NCBI GenBank assembly: GCA_028712015.1
Contig: JAQTRB010000032.1
Coordinates: 1 to 11,791, forward strand
Length of the DNA: 11,791 nucleotides
Direction: 5' to 3'
Origin: Syntrophales bacterium
GTDB taxonomy: Bacteria; Desulfobacterota; Syntrophia; Syntrophales; UBA5619
Position numbers and translations under genes: made by a program. Below are positions 1 to 6,365 of this stretch, in pieces. The notes below the pieces were generated by a model. That model made no database searches. It saw only the letters and a list, made by a program, of their open reading frames with translations, and was not told where the DNA came from. Numbering within the stretch: the first letter of the stretch is position 1; every line of letters begins with the position of its first letter.

Positions 1-36
1 AACGAAAAAATCACCCGGAGCGCAGAGATCGGGTGG
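1..36 (-). terminator. Rho-independent terminator of the cobalamin operon
   Basis: On the minus strand, a stem of CACCCG (30-35) pairs with CGGGTG (12-17) across a 12-nt loop. One A and then six T residues (10-5) follow. The structure starts about 22 nt after the cbiL stop codon. The 6-bp stem is GC-rich but short and the loop is large, so it is a plausible rather than a very strong terminator. It marks the likely 3' end of the operon, with cbiL as the last gene. Confidence 0.75.
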
Positions 37-57
37 ATTGTCTGGTTATCTTAATCA

Positions 58-777
58 TTATTGATTTCTGCAATGAACCAGAATGATCGAAAGGTAACCC
101 GTTTCCGGCCCTTCCGCCTTCAGGCGGCGGAGGTCGGTCTCGACCCGCTGTTCCGCCATCGTCGCGTGGGAGACGAAAACGCTGTTCTCCAGAAGCCCTT
201 TGCCTTCGAGGAGCTCCAGGATCTCCGGGAGGCGCTTCCCGATCTTCATCAGGACGACGGTTCCTCCATATTCGAGCGCCCGCCGGACGGCGGTCAGATC
301 GTCCGCCGCGGGGATGATGGTCACCGGTTCCTTCCCCTCTCCGATCGGAAAGTCCGTCAGGGCGGCCGCCGCGCCGAAGGCCGTGATCCCGGGAACGGTC
401 ACGATTTTCAGATCGGGGATGGCCCGTCGCAGCGCCCGCAGCAGGTAGATGTAGGTCGAGTAGAGAAGCGGGTCCCCCAGCGTCAGGAAGCAGGCGTCCT
501 CGCCGGCCGCAAGGACCCGGCCAATGCGGGTCGCCGCGTCGTCCCACCGCCGGGCGAGCTCTTCCCGGTCCGTCGTCATCGGAAAGAGGAGCTCCTCGAT
601 ACGGGCCGCCGGACCGACGAGGGGCCGGGCGATGGCCAGAGCGACGCTCTCGGCGGCCGTCCGCGCCTTGGGCACGAAGAGGTTCGGGCAGGCGCCGATG
701 AGCCTTGCCCCCTTCAAGGTGATCAACTCCGAATCTCCCGGACCGATCCCGATGCCGTAAAGGGTCCCTGGAATCAC
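58..777 (-). CDS. cbiL: Cobalt-precorrin-2 C20-methyltransferase CbiL
   Basis: This cytoplasmic enzyme transfers the S-adenosylmethionine (SAM) methyl group to C20 of cobalt-factor II/cobalt-precorrin-2, the first ring methylation of the anaerobic B12 pathway. The 239-aa protein matches the usual length of the family. It shows the SAM-dependent tetrapyrrole methylase fold motifs: the N-terminal glycine loop GIGIGPGDSELITLKG (residues 8-23), LTLGDPLLYSTY (98-109) and the VPGIT turn (128-132). The LITLKG and LGDPLLYSTY wording is characteristic of CbiL/CobI rather than CbiF, CbiH or CbiE. The start is GTG, overlapping the cbiE stop as GTGA, with a GGGGAGAA ribosome site just upstream; no in-frame ATG would preserve the glycine loop. 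It is the last gene before the terminator. Whether the true substrate is the oxidised factor or the reduced precorrin form cannot be read from sequence. Confidence 0.95.
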   Translation of the reverse strand: MIPGTLYGIGIGPGDSELITLKGARLIGACPNLFVPKARTAAESVALAIARPLVGPAARIEELLFPMTTDREELARRWDDAATRIGRVLAAGEDACFLTLGDPLLYSTYIYLLRALRRAIPDLKIVTVPGITAFGAAAALTDFPIGEGKEPVTIIPAADDLTAVRRALEYGGTVVLMKIGKRLPEILELLEGKGLLENSVFVSHATMAEQRVETDLRRLKAEGPETGYLSIILVHCRNQ

Positions 778-1418
778 AGCAGTTCTCCCCGAATGACGAG
801 GATGATCGCCCGCGACGAGACCGGAATCCGGATCAGGTCGGCGGCGCTAACCTCGCGAATTTTTTCCCCGGGAAGGGTCAGGTCTTCGCAGAGAAAGATG
901 CGTCGATCCGCCCCGAACTTGGGGATCATTCCGGCGGCCCAGCGGAGCGAGCCCGCCCGCCCGCCGAGGATGGCGATCTTGCCGCAGTCGCGCAACTCCG
1001 CCGCCGATTCTTCCGGGTCGCTGCCGTGCGCGGTGACGATCCGGACGTCCTTCCAGTCGAGGCCGAGCCGGGCAAAGGCGATCTGGATCGAACTGATTCC
1101 CGGAATAACCTCGCAGTTCTCCCGGCCGAAACGGCGGATCACCGGCTGGGCGAGACTCGCGATCCCGGGATCTCCGGTGGCGAGCAGGACGACCTGCCGT
1201 CCGTCGTCGCGGCGGGAGGCGATCATGTCGAGGGTTCCGGCGATATCCGTTCCCGAATCGATCCTTTCCGCGTCAATCTCCGGGAAGAGCTCCTTCAGGC
1301 GTTGCGAAACGATCAGCACCTCGGCTTTCCCGGCGGCCGCCCTGGCCGCCGGCGTGATGTGTTCCTCGGCGCCGGGGCCGCACCCGACGATGATGATCTT
1401 CTTTTTTTCTACAGCCAT
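774..1418 (-). CDS. cbiE: Cobalt-precorrin-7 C5-methyltransferase CbiE (without CbiT domain)
   Basis: CbiE methylates C5 of cobalt-precorrin-7 using SAM; the C15 methylation and decarboxylation belong to CbiT. The 214-aa protein has the tetrapyrrole methylase motifs GCGPG (12-16), ATGDPGI (80-86), VIPGISSIQ (104-112) and TAHG (129-132), and ends with the final beta strand of that fold (AIILVIRGEL). It therefore stops at the end of the CbiE domain, whereas many organisms carry a CbiE-CbiT/CobL fusion of about 400 aa. I chose the ATG at 1418, which gives MAVEKKK directly before the first beta strand and a 10-nt overlap with the end of cbiD. An upstream in-frame start at 1451 would add 11 residues that look unlike the family. 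The gene ends in a GTGA overlap with cbiL. No cbiT is present in the window. Confidence 0.93.
   Translation of the reverse strand: MAVEKKKIIIVGCGPGAEEHITPAARAAAGKAEVLIVSQRLKELFPEIDAERIDSGTDIAGTLDMIASRRDDGRQVVLLATGDPGIASLAQPVIRRFGRENCEVIPGISSIQIAFARLGLDWKDVRIVTAHGSDPEESAAELRDCGKIAILGGRAGSLRWAAGMIPKFGADRRIFLCEDLTLPGEKIREVSAADLIRIPVSSRAIILVIRGELL
783..790 (-). promoter_or_regulatory. Ribosome binding site supporting the GTG start of cbiL
   Basis: The minus strand reads GGGGAGAA, then five bases, then the GTG at 777-775. It lies inside the last codons of cbiE. This site supports the rare GTG start that overlaps the cbiE TGA. Confidence 0.55.
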
Positions 1419-2461
1419 GGTTCGAGGTCTCCCGCTTTTCCCAGAAGGCAACCGCCGAGGTCGATGAGGACCACGGCCGGGTTGAATCTTCCCTCCATCC
1501 TTTTTCCGACGGCCTGTTGAACCGCCGCCGCCAAAGCGTCCCCCAGCCTCTTTTTCTCGTTCGTCCCGAGCGCCGCAAAGATCCCCTCGACCGTCGGGGC
1601 GCCCGCCGCCGGCCGCCCCAGCAGATCGGCATGCATCCGGACAACGATCGGCAGCGCGCTTCCCGATCGTCGGGAGTGGGTATCCCAGCCGCCCTCCGTG
1701 AGTTTGGCCAGCTTCCCCGGGTGGCCGAGCGCGAGCAGCGCCGCGAACGGATGCCGGGCCGCTTCGTCAAGCGCAAATCCCCAGTCGTTTCCGACCTCCA
1801 CGATCTGCTCCGGCGCAACCCGAAAATGCCTCATCGCGGCCCGCTCGCCGATATGCCCGGGGACGAGCACGGGCGTCCGAACCGCCGCCGCGGCCACGTT
1901 CAGCGCGCAGCGGAGCGATTCGCGCAGCGCGGAACAACTGAACGGCCGGACGATCCCCGTCGTTCCCAGGATCGAAAGCCCGCCCGTGATCCCGAGCCGC
2001 GGATTGAAGGTCCGCGCGGCCAGCTCCCGGCCGCCGATCATCGAGACCGTCACCCGGATGCCCCGGGATGTCACCTCGCGAACGGCCTCCCGGATCATCC
2101 GGCGCGGGCCCGGATTGATCGCCGGTTCGCCGGGAGAAACGGCCAGCCCCGGCTTCGTCACCGTTCCGACGCCCTCGCCGGCCGCGAATTCCACCTCCAT
2201 GCCCTCGGTCCAGGCAACGGCGGCCGCAATCCGCAGGCCGTTCGTCACGTCCGGATCGTCGCCCGCATCCTTTTGGACCGCCGCTTCCGCGCCGTCCCGG
2301 GTCCGTTGGACATGCTCCACCGCAAGGCGGCTCCGCCGTCCGTCGGGAAGGGAGATCTCCACGCTTTGGGCCGCGCGGCCTTCCACCAGCAGCAAAACGG
2401 CCGCCTTGGCCGCCGCCGCCGCGCAGCTCCCCGTCGTGTATCCTTCCCGCAGCGCGCTCAT
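1409..2461 (-). CDS. cbiD: Cobalt-precorrin-5B C1-methyltransferase CbiD
   Basis: CbiD methylates C1 of cobalt-precorrin-5B during ring contraction in the anaerobic pathway. It is not homologous to the other corrin methylases and is a good marker of the cobalt-early route. The 350-aa product has the normal length. It opens with the family signature REGYTTGSCAAAAAKAA (residues 5-21) and carries KDAGDDPDVTNG (64-75), both hallmarks of CbiD. The C-terminus, LIDLGGCLLGKAGDLEPWL, looks complete. The ATG overlaps the cbiO stop as ATGA, and its own stop lies 10 nt inside cbiE, so translation is likely coupled on both sides. No missing residue or frameshift is apparent. Confidence 0.97.
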   Translation of the reverse strand: MSALREGYTTGSCAAAAAKAAVLLLVEGRAAQSVEISLPDGRRSRLAVEHVQRTRDGAEAAVQKDAGDDPDVTNGLRIAAAVAWTEGMEVEFAAGEGVGTVTKPGLAVSPGEPAINPGPRRMIREAVREVTSRGIRVTVSMIGGRELAARTFNPRLGITGGLSILGTTGIVRPFSCSALRESLRCALNVAAAAVRTPVLVPGHIGERAAMRHFRVAPEQIVEVGNDWGFALDEAARHPFAALLALGHPGKLAKLTEGGWDTHSRRSGSALPIVVRMHADLLGRPAAGAPTVEGIFAALGTNEKKRLGDALAAAVQQAVGKRMEGRFNPAVVLIDLGGCLLGKAGDLEPWL

Positions 2462-3327
2462 GATCCGCTCTCCTCGATTCCCGGCAGGATCATCTCCTTC
2501 GGAATCAGCTCCAGAAGCTGCGCCCGCGCTTCGCCGATCGTCAGCGGCAGACCGTCGATCGGGACGCCGTCGTGCCGCTTCATCTCATACATCAGACGCG
2601 AGACGTAGGGAAGCCGCAGTTTCGCCCGGACGATCATCTCCTGGTGGCGGAAAATCTCCTCGGATGGCCCCTCCTGGAGAACCCGACCGCGATCCAGGAC
2701 GTAGATCCGATTCGCGAAGAGCGGCAGCATGTCCACGGAATGGGTGGCGAGAATGACGGTCATCTTCTCCTCGCGGTTCAGTTTTTTCAGGAGCTGCATC
2801 ATCTGCGCCTCCCCTGCCGGGTCGAGACCCGCCGTCGGCTCATCCAGGATCAGCACGGCCGGCCGCATCGCCAGCACGCCCGCGAGCGAGACCCGCTTTT
2901 GCTCTCCGAAGCTCAGGTGGTGGATCGCCCGTCCCCGCAGCGGGAGCGCCGCGACCGCCGCGAGCGATTCGGTCACCCGTTTTTGAACCTCCGCCTCCGG
3001 GAGGTTCAGGTTCCGGGGGCCGAAGGCGCAGTCCTCTTCGACGGTCGCCGCGAAGAGCTGGTCGTTCGGGTTCTGAAAGACGAGGCCGACCCGCTGATAG
3101 AGCTCTTCGGCCTCAAGGCTTCCGATCTCCCGGCCGCCGATTTCGATCCGCCCGGCGTTCGTCTTCAGCAGGCCGACGAGAAGCTGGATCAGCGTCGTTT
3201 TACCCGATCCGTTCGATCCGAGAACGGCGACGAACTCCCCCTCCTCGACGCGGAAATGGATCCCGGCGAGTGCCTCGGTCCCGTCGTCGTAGGTGAAGGA
3301 GACCTCGCGAACATCGACCGCCCTCAT
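2458..3327 (-). CDS. cbiO: Cobalt ECF transporter ATP-binding protein CbiO
   Basis: CbiO is the ATPase of the energy-coupling factor (ECF) cobalt importer and works at the cytoplasmic face of the membrane with CbiQ, CbiM and CbiN. In the 289-aa protein the ABC motifs appear in order: Walker A GSNGSGKT (37-44), Q-loop VFQNPNDQLF (83-92), signature LSFGEQKR (138-145, a CbiO-type variant of LSGGQ), Walker B VLILDEP (158-164), D-loop GLDP (167-170) and the H-loop histidine in ATHS (H196). The phrase FQNPNDQLFAATVEEDCAFG is typical of EcfA/CbiO subunits. The C-terminal tail of about 60 residues (from roughly 230), present in many CbiO proteins, has no motif I can name. The ATG overlaps the cbiQ stop as ATGA, and the stop overlaps cbiD as ATGA. 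Only one ATPase gene is present, consistent with a CbiO homodimer. Confidence 0.95.
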   Translation of the reverse strand: MRAVDVREVSFTYDDGTEALAGIHFRVEEGEFVAVLGSNGSGKTTLIQLLVGLLKTNAGRIEIGGREIGSLEAEELYQRVGLVFQNPNDQLFAATVEEDCAFGPRNLNLPEAEVQKRVTESLAAVAALPLRGRAIHHLSFGEQKRVSLAGVLAMRPAVLILDEPTAGLDPAGEAQMMQLLKKLNREEKMTVILATHSVDMLPLFANRIYVLDRGRVLQEGPSEEIFRHQEMIVRAKLRLPYVSRLMYEMKRHDGVPIDGLPLTIGEARAQLLELIPKEMILPGIEESGS

Positions 3328-4103
3328 CCGGCGACCCCCCACTCCAGAATCGCATACGCGGCCAGGATGCCGGCGAGACCGAGAAGCAGAATTCCGCGTT
3401 CCCTTCGCTTCAGCGCCGGAAACGGCCCGAAGGGCATCGTTCCCCGATACCCTCGCAGCCGCATGGCGTCGTGGGTCCGCCGGGCCTGCTCGAAAGAGTG
3501 GACGATCGTCGCTCCGGCGAGCGCCGAGAAGGAGGCGAGTCCGCGGCGCGGCGCCCTGTACCCGAGGCGAAGACGCTGGGCGGCGGCAAGATCGCCCACG
3601 CGGTCCAGCAGAACGAAGATGTAGCGATACATCAGGATCGCAACCTCCACCCACTCCTTGGAGATTCGGAAGCCGCGAAGCGCCTGAAAGATCCGGTGGG
3701 CCGGCGTGGCAATGCCGAGCAGCAGGACGATGCTGAGCGCGCCCAGGACGCGGTTGCCGAGGAATAAACCCTGCCGAAACCCCTCCGCCTTCGCCGTAAG
3801 CGTCCAGCCGCCGAGGGTCAGGGTAAAGAGCGGTGTCGTCCCGGTCACGAAGGTGTGGATCACGACCAGGACCGCGACAGTCGAAAACGGCGCGGCCAAC
3901 CGCAGCGCGACAAGTTTCGCCGGGACCCCGAGCGCCGCGACGGTCCCGAGACAGAGGACGAAGAAGCCGAACGGCAGGATGGGCCGTTCCGCGCTCACGA
4001 CCGCGACGAGCGCGGCCAGCGCGATGAGGAGTTTTACCCGCGGATCGATCCTCGTCAGCGCGTTGTCCCGATAGGTAAAGATGTCCGAAAAGAGATCAAA
4101 CAT
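3324..4103 (-). CDS. cbiQ: Cobalt ECF transporter transmembrane protein CbiQ (EcfT)
   Basis: CbiQ is the membrane coupling (T) component that links ATP hydrolysis by CbiO to Co2+ uptake through CbiM. The 259-aa protein starts with the family pattern D-x-F-TYRDNALTRIDPRVKLL (residues 7-25). Hydrophobic segments follow at about 25-37, 43-62, 70-88, 115-132 and 155-168, with another near the C-terminus (about 236-254). The two coupling-helix motifs that dock on the ATPase are visible as AQRLRLG (175-181) and AMRLRG (213-218); the second is the canonical A-x-x-x-RG. The ATG lies 8 nt inside the end of the cbiN-like gene, and the stop overlaps cbiO as ATGA, in keeping with equimolar assembly of the complex. 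Confidence 0.94.
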   Translation of the reverse strand: MFDLFSDIFTYRDNALTRIDPRVKLLIALAALVAVVSAERPILPFGFFVLCLGTVAALGVPAKLVALRLAAPFSTVAVLVVIHTFVTGTTPLFTLTLGGWTLTAKAEGFRQGLFLGNRVLGALSIVLLLGIATPAHRIFQALRGFRISKEWVEVAILMYRYIFVLLDRVGDLAAAQRLRLGYRAPRRGLASFSALAGATIVHSFEQARRTHDAMRLRGYRGTMPFGPFPALKRRERGILLLGLAGILAAYAILEWGVAG

Positions 4104-4380
4104 CGGGGTTCACCTTGACACGCCGCGGCGGAAAGAGGACGCGGAACCAGTAGCCGACGGCGAATCCCCCGACGGCGCCGGCCAGCAGAAAGACAAACAG
4201 CAGAAGATCCCCCTGATCGGTGTTGATAAGGGGCTCTCGGACCGATCGGCCGGCCTGCTCGGCGAATTTTTCGATCACCGTCTCGTCGACGCCGGACCAG
4301 GAGGCGACCCCGATGGGGCTGCACGTCGGTCCGGCAAGGAGAAGACCTGAAACCGTCAGGATCCGTATCCATTTCTTCAT
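4096..4380 (-). CDS. cbiN: Small CbiN-like membrane subunit of the cobalt transporter
   Basis: This 94-aa protein sits in the cbiN position of a cbiMNQO block. It has a hydrophobic N-terminal helix after a KK start (about residues 5-19), an outside loop (about 24-56) and a second helix (about 58-79) followed by a basic tail. That two-helix topology with a short periplasmic loop is the known layout of CbiN, which helps CbiM load or gate Co2+. The loop sequence (GVDETVIEKFAEQAGR, then PLINTDQGDLLLFVFLLAGAVGG) differs from the enterobacterial CbiN sequence I know. It resembles, from memory, the short CbiN proteins of deltaproteobacterial B12 operons. The ATG overlaps the cbiM stop as ATGA. Assignment rests on position and topology more than on signature residues; an alternative is a separate small accessory subunit. 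Confidence 0.8.
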   Translation of the reverse strand: MKKWIRILTVSGLLLAGPTCSPIGVASWSGVDETVIEKFAEQAGRSVREPLINTDQGDLLLFVFLLAGAVGGFAVGYWFRVLFPPRRVKVNPDV

Positions 4381-5123
4381 GACGTGCCTCCTTCCGGAAC
4401 GGCCCGGAGGAGTTCGGGTCTCCGGCTCCGGATGAACTTCAGCGCCCCGGCGCAGAGGAACCCTTCGAGGATGCCCAGCGGGAGCTGCGTGGGTACGAAG
4501 GCCAGCAGGATCAGCGAGAACATCGTCGTGAACGATCCCTCTCCGTGGAGGGCGGCGGCCAGTTCGAGGGAGGTCGTCGCATAAGTGGCCCAGTCGGAAA
4601 ACAGGCCCGCGAGGAACGCGGCGGCGAACCAGGGGAGACCGAAACGCCTCGCCGCCGCGAAGACGCCCCAGCCGACCCACGCGCCGGCAACCCCCATCGA
4701 TACGATGTTCGCCCCGAGGGTCGTCAGGCCGCCGTGGGCGAGAAAAAGCGCCTGGAGCGTCAGCGCGATGCTCGCGACGACCGCGGTCAACCACGGACCG
4801 ATCAGGATTGCGGCGATGCCCGCGCCGGAGGGGTGGGAACAGGTCCCGGCGGTGGGAACGGGAATCGGCATGCAGGAGATCAGGAAAAGCGCCGCCCCGA
4901 CGAGGCCGACCAGCGGCTTGAACCAGGGCGCTTCCCTGCTGCGCCGCCGCAAATCCCGAAGGCCCCAGGCGACGAAGGGAAACGCGACCGCGTACCAGAG
5001 AAGCGCCCAGGGAAGGGGCAGGATCCCCTCGGCAATGTGCATCGCAAAGGCCGGCGAGGGCAGCGCGCACAGCAAAACCGCGGTAGCGAGGATTGTACGG
5101 ATTGGCATGCGCTGATCGATCAT
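4377..5123 (-). CDS. cbiM: Cobalt ECF transporter substrate-binding protein CbiM
   Basis: CbiM is the Co2+-specific S component in the inner membrane. The 248-aa precursor has a cleavable signal (residues 1-27, ending SPAFA) placed directly before MHIAEG (28-33). In this family the processed N-terminal Met-His supplies metal ligands, so the match of the predicted cleavage site with that motif is strong evidence. Further hallmarks are PTAGTCSHPSGAG (90-102, with H97) and FLAHGGLTTLGANIVSMG (127-144, with H130). The rest is strongly hydrophobic, with several membrane helices. The cobalt-versus-nickel choice is inferred from the B12 setting. The ATG at 5123 has GAGGTGA upstream; an in-frame ATG at 5108 is possible but would shorten the signal. 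The stop overlaps the cbiN-like gene as ATGA. Confidence 0.95.
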   Translation of the reverse strand: MIDQRMPIRTILATAVLLCALPSPAFAMHIAEGILPLPWALLWYAVAFPFVAWGLRDLRRRSREAPWFKPLVGLVGAALFLISCMPIPVPTAGTCSHPSGAGIAAILIGPWLTAVVASIALTLQALFLAHGGLTTLGANIVSMGVAGAWVGWGVFAAARRFGLPWFAAAFLAGLFSDWATYATTSLELAAALHGEGSFTTMFSLILLAFVPTQLPLGILEGFLCAGALKFIRSRRPELLRAVPEGGTS

Positions 5124-5127
5124 CTCT

Positions 5128-5134
5128 TCACCTC
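5128..5134 (-). promoter_or_regulatory. Ribosome binding site of cbiM
   Basis: The minus strand shows GAGGTGA four bases before the ATG at 5123-5121. cbiM has no overlapping upstream gene and so needs its own site. It supports the longer of two possible starts. Confidence 0.6.
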
Positions 5135-5144
5135 TTCTGGAACC

Positions 5145-5159
5145 GGCGGAATAACCGCC
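5145..5159 (-). other. Short GC hairpin between cbiX and cbiM
   Basis: In the minus-strand transcript a GGCGG/CCGCC stem (5 bp, all G-C) with a 5-nt TTATT loop begins directly after the cbiX stop codon (5162-5160). No T tract follows, so it is not a convincing terminator. It could be a pause, an RNA-stability element or chance in GC-rich DNA. Confidence 0.35.
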
Positions 5160-5594
5160 CTATCCGGGGAAACGGTCGATCGGCAACGGGCCGGACTCCC
5201 GGATGTCGGGAAGCCCCGCCGATTCCCCGATTCGTTTCGCGACGAGATCGACAAGGATGTCGTCATAGCCGAGATGTCTCCCGAGAATCAAACGGACCTC
5301 CGGATGTTTTCTTCCGCTCTCCCGGAGGATTTTCGGGATGTCCTCGCGCAGGTGAACGCCGAAATGGAGAAAGTAGGGAAGGACGACAATCTCCCTCACC
5401 CCCCGGGCGACGCATCGCTCGAACACGTCGGCGAACGGTATCCCCCGGCCGGCCATCCGGCAGGTTTCGACGATCCCGCCGGCCGGCTTCGCCCGCAATC
5501 CCGTCGCGATCTTTTCCATGTCGTCGTCGGCTCCCGCGGCGCGGCTTCCGTGGCCGATCAGGATCACCGCCCGCATGACCGCCTCTTTTCCCAT
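5160..5594 (-). CDS. cbiX: Sirohydrochlorin cobaltochelatase CbiX (short form)
   Basis: CbiX inserts Co2+ into sirohydrochlorin, the committed step of the cobalt-early pathway. The 144-aa length fits the short single-domain CbiX class, which acts as a homodimer, rather than the long two-domain type. Motifs include VILIGHGSR (residues 10-18, with metal-site H15) and VVLPYFLHFGVHLREDIPKI (70-89, with H81 in the position of the second catalytic histidine). The family also includes SirB-like ferrochelatases for siroheme; the surrounding B12 operon makes cobalt the likely metal. The ATG at 5594 is chosen because AAAGGAGG stands five bases upstream; M7 is an alternative with no such site. The gene lies between the late-pathway block and the cobalt importer, with an 81-bp gap before it and 36 bp after it. 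No His-rich metal-storage tail is present. Confidence 0.93.
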   Translation of the reverse strand: MGKEAVMRAVILIGHGSRAAGADDDMEKIATGLRAKPAGGIVETCRMAGRGIPFADVFERCVARGVREIVVLPYFLHFGVHLREDIPKILRESGRKHPEVRLILGRHLGYDDILVDLVAKRIGESAGLPDIRESGPLPIDRFPG

Positions 5595-5599
5595 GGACT

Positions 5600-5607
5600 C
5601 CTCCTTT
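5600..5607 (-). promoter_or_regulatory. Strong ribosome binding site of cbiX
   Basis: AAAGGAGG on the minus strand lies five bases before the ATG at 5594-5592. It is the clearest Shine-Dalgarno sequence in the window, fixes the cbiX start, and fits a gene initiated independently rather than by coupling. The rest of the 81-bp gap upstream (5608-5675) shows no convincing promoter boxes or stable hairpin. Confidence 0.75.
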
Positions 5608-5675
5608 GCTTTCCCGGAACGACTCCCGTCCTCGCCGGTGCGGGGTCCGGATTCCTTCCATAAAGAACCGCCGAT

Positions 5676-6365
5676 TTACCCCTTCCGTTCCGTTCCCGCC
5701 AGGCCGCAGAGGGCGTGGATGACGCTCACCGCAAGCGGGCTTCCTCCGCGACGGCCGGCGAGGGCGATGTAGGGAACGCCCAGCGTCATCAGCTCCTCCT
5801 TGCTCTCGACGACGTGAACGAAACCGACCGGCATCGCGATGACGAGGGCCGGTCGGAGCTCCTCCTCGACGATCATCCGGTTGAGCTCCATCAGCGCGAT
5901 CGGGGCGTTTCCGAAAGCCGCGATCGCCCCGGCGATCAGGGACCGCGCCTTCTGGATCGCGTGGAGCGAGCGCGGGAGTCCGGTCCGCCGGGCGGTCCGT
6001 TCGATATCCTCGTCGGCAATGTGGCAGATGAGGCTCTCCCTCCGGTAAAACCCGCAGACGCCCCGCAGCCGGGCAAGGGAGATCCCCGAACGGATCATGT
6101 TCGAATCGACGATGAGCGACCGGCAGCCTTGCAGCGCCGCTATCCCCGCGGCAACCGCTTCCGGAGAGAAACGGACCGCCTCCATGATCCCGAAATCGCC
6201 GGTCGTGTGGATCATCCGGCGCACGATTTGCCACTCCGCCGGCGTGAATCGGTGAGCCGGGGCCTCCCGATCGATGATCTCCATCGACCTCGCTTCGATT
6301 TCCGGCCCGCTCAACGGCGCGTCGAGAAACGCGCGGATTGATGGGCGCTTGACCGTCTCGTTCAT
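5676..6365 (-). CDS. cbiC: Cobalt-precorrin-8 methylmutase CbiC
   Basis: CbiC moves the methyl group from C11 to C12 of cobalt-precorrin-8, giving cobyrinate. The 229-aa protein contains the family's catalytic segment RRMIHTTGDF (about residues 49-58), in which H53 is the expected proton donor. Other family stretches are GCRSLIVDSNMIRSGI (after about residue 82), ALMELNRMIVEE, PALVIAMPVGFVHVVESKEEL and the Gly-rich GRRGGSPLAVSVIHAL near the C-terminus. Two adjacent ATGs exist (6368 and 6365). I chose the second because GGAGG lies six bases upstream, against three for the first. It shares one base with the cbiA stop (TGATG), so translation is probably coupled. It is the last gene of the first overlapping block. 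Confidence 0.95.
   Translation of the reverse strand: MNETVKRPSIRAFLDAPLSGPEIEARSMEIIDREAPAHRFTPAEWQIVRRMIHTTGDFGIMEAVRFSPEAVAAGIAALQGCRSLIVDSNMIRSGISLARLRGVCGFYRRESLICHIADEDIERTARRTGLPRSLHAIQKARSLIAGAIAAFGNAPIALMELNRMIVEEELRPALVIAMPVGFVHVVESKEELMTLGVPYIALAGRRGGSPLAVSVIHALCGLAGTERKG

Noticed and set aside
1325..1352. GC-rich near-palindrome (GGCGGCC...GGCCGCC type) within cbiE
   Set aside because: It falls on an Ala/Gly-rich coding stretch (ARAAAGKAE region) and is explained by GCC/GCG codon use; no sign of a regulatory role.
774..1451. Longer CbiE starting at 1451
   Set aside because: The 11 extra residues (MPSGKSGRPRT) do not resemble the family, and the ATG at 1418 sits right before the first beta strand.
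61..1467. A 468-codon plus-strand open frame antisense to cbiL and cbiE
   Set aside because: It is a shadow of the two methyltransferase genes: no family motifs, skewed Arg/Pro composition and no independent ribosome site.
1517..2608. A 363-codon plus-strand open frame opposite cbiD
   Set aside because: Same pattern of a GC-driven antisense shadow; the opposite strand encodes a complete CbiD with hallmark motifs.
5595..5675. Possible cobalamin riboswitch or internal promoter in the cbiC-cbiX gap
   Set aside because: At 81 bp it is far too short for a B12 riboswitch (about 200 nt), and I see no B12-box-like sequence and no convincing -35/-10 or -24/-12 pair.
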